Shown here: piece by piece, positions 28,660-35,386 of the stretch
Position numbering within the stretch: the stretch's first letter is position 1
How the letters are laid out: every line of letters begins with the position of its first letter
NCBI GenBank assembly: GCA_902790015.1
Contig: CADAQF010000022.1
Coordinates: 1-37,667, forward strand
Length of the DNA stretch: 37,667 nt
Origin: an uncultured Eubacteriales bacterium
GTDB lineage: Bacteria > Bacillota > Clostridia > Christensenellales > Aristaeellaceae
Direction: 5' to 3'
Position numbers and translations under genes: made by a program
Notes under the pieces: model-generated
What the model was told of the DNA's origin: nothing
The model's input: the letters and a program-made list of their open reading frames with translations, nothing else
The model's database searches: none

Positions 28660-30813
28660 TCAGGAACGGCCGTCCCTGCGGGGAGGACGGTTCCTTTCGC
28701 CGCTGCCGGAGGAACGGCTGGGGTTGTGCTCGTACACCATGTCGTTCCGGATCAGGTTGATGCGGCCCTGGGAATCGATCTCGTCCACCTTGACCTCGAC
28801 CTCGTCGCCGATCTTCAGCACGTCCTCCACCTTTTCCACGCGGCGGTTGGCCAGCTTGGAGATGTGAAGCATGCCGTCCTTTCCGGGAGCAAGCTCCAGG
28901 AAGGCGCCGAAGTTCATGATGCGGACCACCTTGCCCACGAAGATATCGCCGACTTCAATGTCCTTGGCGATGCCTTCGATGATGCGGCGGGCCTTGTCAG
29001 CCGCCTGCTGATCGGGCGTGGTGATGAATACGCGGCCGTCGTCCTCGATATCGATCTTGACGCCGGTTTCGGCGATGATCTTGTTGATGGTCTTGCCGCC
29101 GGAGCCGATGACCTCGCGGATCTTCTCGGGATTGATCGAGAACTGGATGATCTTGGGCGCGTACTTGCTGAGGCTCTCCCGCGGACGGGGCAGGGTATCC
29201 AGCATGATGCCCAGGATATGCAGCCTGCCTTTGAGCGCCTGGCTCAGCGCGGCGGACAGGATCTCGCGGTTGATGCCCTTGATCTTGATATCCATCTGGA
29301 TCGCAGTGATGCCGTTCATGGTGCCGGCCACCTTGAAGTCCATATCGCCCAGGAAGTCTTCCAGGCCCTGAATATCCGTCAGGATGGCGATCTGGCCGCT
29401 TTCAGCGTCCTGGATCAGGCCCATGGCCACGCCGGCGACCGGCGCGTGGATCGGCACGCCCGCGTCCATCAGGGACAGGGTGCTGCCGCACACGGAGGCC
29501 ATGGAGGAAGAACCGTTGCTGGACAGGATCTCGCTGACCAGACGCAGCGCGTAGGGAAATTCCTCTTCAGTGGGGATCACGGGCAGGAGCGCGCGCTCCG
29601 CCAGGGCGCCGTGACCGATCTCGCGGCGGTTGGCCGAACGGGAACGGCCGGCCTCGCCGGTGGCGTAGGAGGGCATGTTATACTGATGCATATAGCGCTT
29701 GCTCTCTTCGCCCACCAGGCCGTCCAGCTGCTGGGCGTCGCTGATGGGGCCCAGGGTGGTCACGGTCAGGGCCTGGGTCTCGCCGCGGGTGAAGACCGCG
29801 CTGCCGTGCGTGCGGGGCAGGACGCCCACTTCGCACCAGATAGGCCGTACCTCGTCGACCTTGCGGCCGTCCGGACGGATGCCCTGATCGAGGATCTTGC
29901 GGCGCATGACTTCCTTGTTCAGGTAATACAGCGCGTCGGCCACTTCGCTTTCCCGGCCGGGGAATTCTTCCGCGAAATGATCCAGCACGTCCGCCTTGAC
30001 CTGGGCTTCACGCTCGCCGCGTTCCTTGCGAACAAAGGTCTCATAGACCCATTTGCACTTGTCAATCGCGTATTCGCGCACGGCGGCCTTCACGTCGTCC
30101 CCCGTCGTCACGATGGGGAAGTCGGACTTGGGCTTGCCGATTTCGGCGATGATCTTATTCTGGAATTCGACCAGTTCCTTGATGCCTGAATGGGCATAGA
30201 GGATGGCGTCCATCATGGCGTCCTCGCTGACCTCGTTGGCGCCGGCTTCCACCATCATGATGGCGTCCGCGGTACCGGCCACGGTGACGTTCATATCGCT
30301 GTGGGCGCGCTGCTCTTCCGTCGGGTTCATCACCAGTTCCCCGTTGACCCGGCCGATCATGACCGCGCCGGTGGGGCCGCCCCACGGAATGTTGCTGACC
30401 GCCAGGGCGATGGAGGAGCCGAGCATCGCCGGAAATTCCGGAGGATTGTCCGGCTCGACGGACAGGGTGGTGGCGATCACCTGCACGTCGTTGCGCAGGC
30501 CCTTGTTGAACAGCGGGCGCAGCGGACGGTCGATCAGGCGGCAGGTCAGCGTAGCCTTTTCGGTGGGCCGGCCCTCGCGCTTGATGAAGCCGCCGGGGAT
30601 CTTGCCCACGGAATACTGCTTTTCCTCAAAATCGATGGTCAGCGGGAAAAAATCCATGCCTTCGCGGGGCGTTTCCGCCGCGGTCGCGTTGACCAGGATA
30701 ACCGTTTCACCGTAACGGACCAGCACGGAACCGCCGGCCTGCTGAGCGTATTTGCCGAACTCCAGCGTCAGCTTCCTGCCGGCAAAATCCATTGAATAAG
30801 ACTTGTAATCCAT
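28660..30813 (-). CDS. pnp: Polyribonucleotide nucleotidyltransferase (PNPase)
   Basis: Processive 3'-5' phosphorolytic exoribonuclease of mRNA turnover. The 717-residue protein has two RNase PH domains (about 1-225 and 310-550), a helical linker, a KH domain with VIGSGGKTINKI (about 575) and an S1 domain beginning GDIFVGKVVRIMNFGAFLEL (about 630). FTRGETQALTV and NRREIGHGALAERAL are conserved active-site region segments. The arginine- and serine-rich tail (SRSSGSGERNRPPRRDGRS) is unstructured. RBS AAAGGAAAA precedes the ATG. It follows rpsO, as in many bacteria, with two strong hairpins between. The catalytic core looks complete. Confidence 0.98.
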   Translation of the reverse strand: MDYKSYSMDFAGRKLTLEFGKYAQQAGGSVLVRYGETVILVNATAAETPREGMDFFPLTIDFEEKQYSVGKIPGGFIKREGRPTEKATLTCRLIDRPLRPLFNKGLRNDVQVIATTLSVEPDNPPEFPAMLGSSIALAVSNIPWGGPTGAVMIGRVNGELVMNPTEEQRAHSDMNVTVAGTADAIMMVEAGANEVSEDAMMDAILYAHSGIKELVEFQNKIIAEIGKPKSDFPIVTTGDDVKAAVREYAIDKCKWVYETFVRKERGEREAQVKADVLDHFAEEFPGRESEVADALYYLNKEVMRRKILDQGIRPDGRKVDEVRPIWCEVGVLPRTHGSAVFTRGETQALTVTTLGPISDAQQLDGLVGEESKRYMHQYNMPSYATGEAGRSRSANRREIGHGALAERALLPVIPTEEEFPYALRLVSEILSSNGSSSMASVCGSTLSLMDAGVPIHAPVAGVAMGLIQDAESGQIAILTDIQGLEDFLGDMDFKVAGTMNGITAIQMDIKIKGINREILSAALSQALKGRLHILGIMLDTLPRPRESLSKYAPKIIQFSINPEKIREVIGSGGKTINKIIAETGVKIDIEDDGRVFITTPDQQAADKARRIIEGIAKDIEVGDIFVGKVVRIMNFGAFLELAPGKDGMLHISKLANRRVEKVEDVLKIGDEVEVKVDEIDSQGRINLIRNDMVYEHNPSRSSGSGERNRPPRRDGRS

Positions 30814-30842
30814 AATTTTTCCTTTCCCTCACACACTACCGG

Positions 30843-30869
30843 GCATACCCGGATACCTTTCGGGTATGC
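30843..30869 (-). other. Leader hairpin just upstream of pnp
   Basis: Eight-base arms GCATACCC and GGGTATGC (30843-30850 and 30862-30869) around an 11-base loop. It lies about 30 bases before the pnp start and could be a processing site or part of pnp autoregulation, as known for the enterobacterial rpsO-pnp transcript. Confidence 0.6.
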
Positions 30870-30872
30870 AAT

Positions 30873-30912
30873 AATAGGCTGCCGGAGCCATTTCAGGACC
30901 CGGCAGCCTATT
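30873..30912 (-). other. Strong hairpin between rpsO and pnp
   Basis: A perfect 13-bp stem, AATAGGCTGCCGG with CCGGCAGCCTATT, loop of 14 bases, beginning 7 bases after the rpsO stop. There is no T-run after it on the minus strand, so it looks more like an RNA-processing or stability stem than a terminator. Confidence 0.75.
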
Positions 30913-30919
30913 CAAAAGC

Positions 30920-31183
30920 TTACTTGCGCAGGTTCAGCTGAGCAATCAGGGTACGGTAACGCTCGATATCCGTCTTTTTGAGATACTCCAGCAGCCCGCG
31001 GCGCTGACCGACCATGAGCAGCAGGCCGCGCCGGCTGTGATGGTCCTTCTTGTTGAGCTTCAGGTGCTCGTTCAGGTGGTTGATCCGTTCGGTCAGCAGC
31101 GCGACCTGAACTTCCGGAGAACCGGTGTCTCCCTCGTGACGGGCGTAAGATTCGATGATTTCGGTTTTGCGGGTCTTGTCCAT
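30920..31183 (-). CDS. rpsO: Small ribosomal subunit protein S15
   Basis: Binds the 16S rRNA central domain. The 87-residue protein has the invariant [19 protein letters not shown] (16-34), [22 protein letters not shown] (start about 41) and the C-terminal [17 protein letters not shown]. The ATG (31183) follows AGGAGG; upstream methionines in frame are part of the leader. A 92-base leader from the promoter at 31281-31309 could hold an S15-binding autoregulatory element, but no specific structure could be recognised. Start of the rpsO-pnp unit. Confidence 0.98.
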   Translation of the reverse strand: MDKTRKTEIIESYARHEGDTGSPEVQVALLTERINHLNEHLKLNKKDHHSRRGLLLMVGQRRGLLEYLKKTDIERYRTLIAQLNLRK

Positions 31184-31280
31184 GACAAAAAGCCTCCTTG
31201 ATTTTTTCCAATCGCCTGTATGCTGAGCAGCCGTTGGAGCAGCGGGCAGCCAAGCAAAAGGTTCCTTGGGTACAAGAGGG

Positions 31281-31309
31281 ATATTAGCATACTTTTTTTC
31301 TTTTGTAAA
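31281..31309 (-). promoter_or_regulatory. Sigma-A promoter of rpsO-pnp
   Basis: Minus-strand TTTACA (31304-31309), 17-base spacer, TAATAT (31281-31286), giving a leader of about 90 bases. Confidence 0.7.
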
Positions 31310-31355
31310 GCATCTTTTTCGACTTGGACGGTTATCCGGAAGCCCATTAATTCAT

Positions 31356-31384
31356 TTGCGCTGAGTCTTATTTTCTATTATAAT
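31356..31384 (+). promoter_or_regulatory. Promoter of the TetR-family gene
   Basis: TTGCGC (31356-31361), 17-base spacer, perfect TATAAT (31379-31384), about 50 bases before the ATG. No palindrome at the promoter suggests a known operator. Confidence 0.65.
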
Positions 31385-31434
31385 ACGGGCAGGTTATCTT
31401 CCCTCATCCGCCTATCGAAAGGAACGCTGCATAC

Positions 31435-32022
31435 ATGGCCAGAAGGAATACCCGCAACACCAAGGGGCGGATCATCTCCGCCGCGTGGAAACTGTTTTAT
31501 CAGCAGGGCTACGAATCCACGACCATAGAAGAGATAGTCGAGGAATCCCGCACGTCAAGAGGGTCTTTCTATCACTACTTTGAAGGGAAGGACGCGCTGC
31601 TGGGGACCCTGGCGCACATTTTCGACGAAAAATACGAGGAGCTTTTGCCCACGCTGGACCCTGCTTCAAGCGCTTTGCAAAAGCTCCAGTACCTGAACCG
31701 GGAACTCTTTGAGATGATAGAAAACAGCATTTCCCGGGACCTGCTGTCCCGGCTGCTTTCCACGCAGCTGCTGGCCAGCGGCGAAAAACATCTGCTCGAT
31801 CAGGACCGGTTTTATTTTAAGCTGCTGCGCCGGATCGCGCAGCAGGGCGTCCGGGCGGGCGAGTTCAAAACCGCTTATTCGGCCGAGGATATCATCCGCC
31901 TGTACGCGATGTGGGAAAGGGCGCTGCTGTACGACTGGTGCCTGTCCGGCGGCAGCTACTCCCTGTCCGATTATTCCGCCCGCGTGACTCCCGGCTTCCT
32001 GATGTCGCTCAGGCATGAATAG
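31435..32022 (+). CDS. TetR/AcrR family transcriptional regulator
   Basis: A 195-residue regulator with the N-terminal TetR helix-turn-helix: RIISAAWKLFYQQGYESTTIEEIVEESRTSRGSFYHYFEGKDAL (split as two parts, about 12-55), where SRGSFYHYF is the recognition helix. The C-terminal ligand domain (about 60-195) is helical and not recognised further. The ATG follows GAAAGGAAC. It is alone: rpsO lies divergently upstream and small minus-strand genes lie downstream, so its target is unknown and may be itself. It ends in TAG, the only TAG stop in the window; the frame after the TAG stays open for about 30 codons to a TGA. Confidence 0.9.
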   Translation: MARRNTRNTKGRIISAAWKLFYQQGYESTTIEEIVEESRTSRGSFYHYFEGKDALLGTLAHIFDEKYEELLPTLDPASSALQKLQYLNRELFEMIENSISRDLLSRLLSTQLLASGEKHLLDQDRFYFKLLRRIAQQGVRAGEFKTAYSAEDIIRLYAMWERALLYDWCLSGGSYSLSDYSARVTPGFLMSLRHE

Positions 32023-32087
32023 CCGGAGCCGATCCGTGGCCCGCATGCAGCCCCCTTCAAGCGCTGCGTCAACCCTGAATATCTCCT

Positions 32088-32342
32088 TCAAAAATGTCCG
32101 CTTTCCGACAGACTGTGATTCCGCTGATCCAGCGCGTCCGCTTTTTCGGACACTATCAGATTATCCGCCATCGCCTGTTTGAAGACGGAGGCCTGAGAAT
32201 CCCCGTTGACCGTACAGGCTTCGCGGAACCGAGCAACCAGTTCCTTAGGAGCGCTGAAGGTGATCTGCGTGTAGACCTTGGCGGCATAGCGCCGCTTGAC
32301 CGCCGGGGAGGTGTAAGTCCTGCGCTTTTTCTTTTCTTCCAT
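32088..32342 (-). CDS. Small basic protein, probably ribbon-helix-helix
   Basis: An 84-residue basic protein. KVYTQITFSAPKELVARFREACTVNGDSQASVFKQAM (about 22-58) fits the ribbon-helix-helix plan: a polar strand, helix 1 with the RF pair, and a turn before helix 2. Such proteins bind DNA as dimers, often as plasmid copy-control, antitoxin or mobile-element repressors. The start has a GAGGTG RBS 5 bases upstream. It is the last of three small minus-strand genes with 8 and 82-base gaps; no toxin-like partner of known family is recognised. Confidence 0.65.
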   Translation of the reverse strand: MEEKKKRRTYTSPAVKRRYAAKVYTQITFSAPKELVARFREACTVNGDSQASVFKQAMADNLIVSEKADALDQRNHSLSESGHF

Positions 32343-32350
32343 AGCGCACC

Positions 32351-32515
32351 TCAGAAGAGTTCCGGGTGATCCGCGATATAGCGCTTCAGGGCTTCGGGCG
32401 TATCAGCCAGTTCCTTGCTGACCTTATATTCGACCCGAACATTATCGAGGCTCCGAGCGACATGCCAGCAGTTCTCGTTTTCTGTGATCAGATACTTGTC
32501 AAATTCAAACTTCAT
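32351..32515 (-). CDS. Small hypothetical protein (54 aa)
   Basis: MKFEFDKYLITENENCWHVA begins a 54-residue acidic protein; AAGGGGAAATTGAT before the ATG is a good RBS, and this decides the start over an upstream in-frame Met. No hydrophobic segment. Not a recognised family. It lies eight bases before the ribbon-helix-helix gene, so the two are probably co-transcribed. Confidence 0.55.
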   Translation of the reverse strand: MKFEFDKYLITENENCWHVARSLDNVRVEYKVSKELADTPEALKRYIADHPELF

Positions 32516-32597
32516 ATCAATTTCCCCTTGCTTTTTGTCTGCCGTTCTGATAAACTTTGGATACACGGGGAGCGGTTTCCCGCTCCCCGCCAGCCCG

Positions 32598-32738
32598 TTA
32601 CCTTTCCGGTTTGGGCTGTTGTACGGCCTTGTCAGGCTTTGGCTTCACCAGCGTGATCGTAACTGTGACTCTTGCGACTGTTTCCAGTTCTTTCACCGCT
32701 TCAGCCAAGCTCTGCAAGGCTTTTTCGATGCTTTCCAT
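32598..32738 (-). CDS. Small hypothetical protein (46 aa)
   Basis: The frame is open from 32855, but the best start is the ATG at 32738, with TTGAGG eight bases upstream, giving MESIEKALQSLAEAVKELET and a hydrophilic Pro/Lys-rich tail (KPKPDKAVQQPKPER). The first half is an amphipathic helix with heptad-like leucines. Not recognised. It lies upstream of the two other small genes. Confidence 0.45.
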   Translation of the reverse strand: MESIEKALQSLAEAVKELETVARVTVTITLVKPKPDKAVQQPKPER

Positions 32739-32816
32739 GGGCCTCAAACGAGTTGCTGTATCAGCGAAATATGACAACACGACCACGCCTGATCTCAAGC
32801 GCCGGGCGCTCAAAAT

Positions 32817-32850
32817 CCAAAAAGGCTGCCTTATGCGACAGCCTTTTTGG
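32817..32850. terminator. Bidirectional terminator after the mosaic protein gene
   Basis: A perfect 12-bp stem (32817-32828 with 32839-32850) with five T in the right arm on either strand. It closes the minus-strand gene ending at 32883. Confidence 0.8.
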
Positions 32851-32882
32851 ATCACTATGTTATTTACTGCCTTCCGGCCTTA

Positions 32883-35177
32883 TCAGTATGTCTGCCCGTG
32901 GACATTAAGCACTGTATAGGCTGTGCCTTTTGCCATCTGCGCAAAGGGGCAGCTGTCCGTTTCTTCCCAGTCGATATAGGTGCCGGAACCCGTGATCGCG
33001 TCCAGCGGCAGATCGGGGATATTTGAGATGCACAGATATACGACCGAACCTTCGGGGAAGGCGTTGTGTCCCACTTTGGTCACAGTGGCCGGCACGTAAT
33101 AATATTTCGCCGGTACTCCGGCAAAGGCTTCATCATCTATCTGCTTCAGGCCGGAAGGCAGATACAATGCCCGTGAAGGATCAATAATATATGGGCCTTC
33201 GTAAAACTCCGCGCAGAGATAGGTATCGTATCCCTGCATGGGAACCCAGTACCAGTCCCCTGTCCCCGGATCGGGAGTATCCACCCACTGCACCCAGAAA
33301 TCCTCCGTATTCCATTTGCTGAAGCCGAAGAAATCCCACGGCACGGCGTACAGGGCAATGGAGGCTCCCTCGCGCAGGTTCAGCGTAAGGCCCTCTTCAC
33401 CCACGGTATAGGTCGTGTCTTCATCCGCAATGTATACATACAGCGTTCCGCCGTAGCTTGCCTGGAAAAAGGCGTTGGAATACTTCGGCGTGCGGTGATA
33501 GTAAACCTTGGTAATGGTCACTTCCTGCGCCGGCATCGTAAAGGTCGTGTTTTCATCCAGCGGATCGGCGAAATACGCCGTGCCCAGATTGCAGTCCCAG
33601 CGCCCGAAGACGTACTCGGCCTTTTCTTCCTCTGTCAGGCCGAAATCAAAGGAAGAAAGCTTGATTACATCCCCTTCCTTGGGCCAGGCAAAGATGCCGT
33701 AGGGGCGGGATACGTTGCCCTCGCAGTACACAGAGAGCAGATAGGTGGGGGCAGTCTGTACGACGCAGCTGGCTGTTTGCCCCATAAAAGTAACCGTGGC
33801 GCTGATCCCGCCGTCCGTTTCCGCGGCGGTAAGCCCGTAGTCGCTGATCTGATAGCTGGATCCGTCTGCAAAGACAGCTTTTACAATCAGGTTCTGGCGG
33901 ACGGCGTCCACGCCGCCGACCCAGGGCGTCTCGATAGGTTCAACGGATACGCCTGTCAGATTAAACTCCGCCACATAGCCCTGCAGCGCATCGTTCGGAT
34001 AATCCTCCCACTTGCCGTTGGGGAACATAATCAGGACATTCTCCTGACCTTCCCAGTTGTCCGGCTTATTCGCGTCCCAGTTGGTGTAGCCGCTCATGAC
34101 GCTGCCGTCCGACCACACCCAATCGTAATAATACCCATGCGCTCCAAGAAAGAATAAGCCGTTATACGCGCCGACCATCTTCTGAATACAATTCTGTATT
34201 TCCTGTGAATTGACAATGGCCAGGCGGCCTCCCGCCTGTTCAGCCAGCGCCCTGGCTTCCAGCCAGGTCACCGGCGTATCAAAAACCTTATAGACCTTGT
34301 CGCCCAAGACCGCCGCGTCATACACGCTGGGAGTATGGGACGGCGATGCCTGCGCGACCGTAAAGGGGATCCGTTCGCTGGCAGCGACATAAACGTTTCT
34401 CACTACCGCGCAGACCTCGGCCGAATAGGTCCCTGCAGGAGACGCGACCGGCAGCAGAGCGGCAAAGCTGGTTTGCTGGTATTCATCCCGCAGGTAAATG
34501 CGGTTGCCGGCCGCGTCATACAGGCGGATGCTGTAGAAATCAGCGTTTTGAACCGCATTCCAGGAAATTTTGACCGAGTGAAGTGTATCGGTCGCGCTGA
34601 CGGTGGGGACAGGAGCGGATGGAAGTGAAACATACGCCGGACGCACATAAACGCGGGTAATAGAGTCAACGTGGCCGTTCGCGTCCTTGAATCTCGATGA
34701 ATAGTGGTGTACTTCGGAACTGACATTGCCTTCTGTATAATATCCATTGCCGGAATAAAGCCCAACGTGTACCAGTCCGCAGGAGGAGCATCTGTAAAAA
34801 ACGATATCTCCTCTTTCCGGAGACGATACTTCTCTAGCTCCGCATTCGTTTATCAGGTGATTGTACAGAAAGCGCACTCCTCCGGAATCGCTTTTGTCCC
34901 ACGGAATAATGCTTGCAGGAATGTTGGCCAGGCGAGCACAGTCGCAGAGAAAAAACGCGCACCATGCGTCAATATATTTGAAGGTACTGTTTGTCAGACC
35001 GATCTGTGCTTCCGCAACGCGCATTATATCCTCGGCATAATTACCGGTCAATGTATAATTCTTCTTGAAATTGCCTGTTTTTGTGTCAATAGCCTGTGCA
35101 TTTATAGCAGGAATGCTCAGCAAAAGTGACAGCATCAAAACAAGAAATACTGTTGTCCTTGAATTTCTCGTACGCAT
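32883..35177 (-). CDS. Secreted multidomain protein: CHAP-like peptidase, Fn3-like, C-type lectin, Ig-like and LRR_5-like modules
   Basis: A 764-residue exported protein. The start is the ATG at 35177 (MRTRNSRTTVFLVLMLSL), giving a signal peptide cleaved near INAQA (about 29); an upstream in-frame GTG is unlikely. Domains in order: a CHAP/NlpC-type amidase (about 45-180) with Cys73 in WCAFF and His137 in GLVHVGLY; an Fn3-like domain (about 185-275); a C-type lectin-like domain (about 287-405, with VWSDG, GYTNW, KPDN and KWEDYPND); a bacterial Ig-like region (about 410-480); repeat regions with GRWDCNLGTAYF and FTMPAQEVTITK (InlB-like); and a C-terminal LRR_5-like end (LYLPSGLKQIDDEAFAGV). No LPXTG or membrane tail is visible. 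The architecture suggests a secreted cell-wall or host-polymer-directed enzyme that binds glycans. Promoter at 35229-35257. Confidence 0.85.
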   Translation of the reverse strand: MRTRNSRTTVFLVLMLSLLLSIPAINAQAIDTKTGNFKKNYTLTGNYAEDIMRVAEAQIGLTNSTFKYIDAWCAFFLCDCARLANIPASIIPWDKSDSGGVRFLYNHLINECGAREVSSPERGDIVFYRCSSCGLVHVGLYSGNGYYTEGNVSSEVHHYSSRFKDANGHVDSITRVYVRPAYVSLPSAPVPTVSATDTLHSVKISWNAVQNADFYSIRLYDAAGNRIYLRDEYQQTSFAALLPVASPAGTYSAEVCAVVRNVYVAASERIPFTVAQASPSHTPSVYDAAVLGDKVYKVFDTPVTWLEARALAEQAGGRLAIVNSQEIQNCIQKMVGAYNGLFFLGAHGYYYDWVWSDGSVMSGYTNWDANKPDNWEGQENVLIMFPNGKWEDYPNDALQGYVAEFNLTGVSVEPIETPWVGGVDAVRQNLIVKAVFADGSSYQISDYGLTAAETDGGISATVTFMGQTASCVVQTAPTYLLSVYCEGNVSRPYGIFAWPKEGDVIKLSSFDFGLTEEEKAEYVFGRWDCNLGTAYFADPLDENTTFTMPAQEVTITKVYYHRTPKYSNAFFQASYGGTLYVYIADEDTTYTVGEEGLTLNLREGASIALYAVPWDFFGFSKWNTEDFWVQWVDTPDPGTGDWYWVPMQGYDTYLCAEFYEGPYIIDPSRALYLPSGLKQIDDEAFAGVPAKYYYVPATVTKVGHNAFPEGSVVYLCISNIPDLPLDAITGSGTYIDWEETDSCPFAQMAKGTAYTVLNVHGQTY

Positions 35178-35228
35178 GGATGCTTCATTCTCCTTTCTGC
35201 CCGGTAAAACAACCATCGGTTATCTAAT

Positions 35229-35257
35229 ATTCTATTTGTTTTCAGAAGTTCTGTCAC
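35229..35257 (-). promoter_or_regulatory. Promoter of the mosaic protein gene
   Basis: Minus-strand GTGACA (35252-35257), 17-base spacer, TAGAAT (35229-35234), about 52 bases before the ATG. Confidence 0.65.
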
Positions 35258-35290
35258 ACAAAAAAAGATGTAAAAATATGCTACTTTTTT

Positions 35291-35318
35291 CTTTTTCCGT
35301 CTTTTTCCGTCTTTTTTT
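35291..35318. repeat. Pyrimidine-rich 10-bp tandem repeat between the divergent genes
   Basis: CTTTTTCCGT occurs twice and is followed by a partial third copy (CTTTTTTT). It lies just before the -35 of the plus-strand gene and may be a protein site or a slippage tract. Confidence 0.6.
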
Positions 35319-35319
35319 G

Positions 35320-35348
35320 TTGAAAGCGCCGGCTCCGCACGTTACAAT
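35320..35348 (+). promoter_or_regulatory. Promoter of the winged-helix/TPR gene
   Basis: TTGAAA (35320-35325), 17-base spacer, TACAAT (35343-35348). It predicts a leader of about 30 bases. Confidence 0.75.
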
Positions 35349-35386
35349 GAACCGTGTATCAAAAACCGCTCATAAGGAGCTTTTCC

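Noticed and set aside
30873..30912. Ordinary rho-independent terminator after rpsO
   Set aside because: The stem is strong but there is no T-run on the minus strand and pnp follows at once, so a processing stem fits better.
31184..31434. A known riboswitch or T-box in the rpsO-tetR gap
   Set aside because: No conserved core or T-box sequence could be recognised; the gap is explained by two divergent promoters and an rpsO leader.
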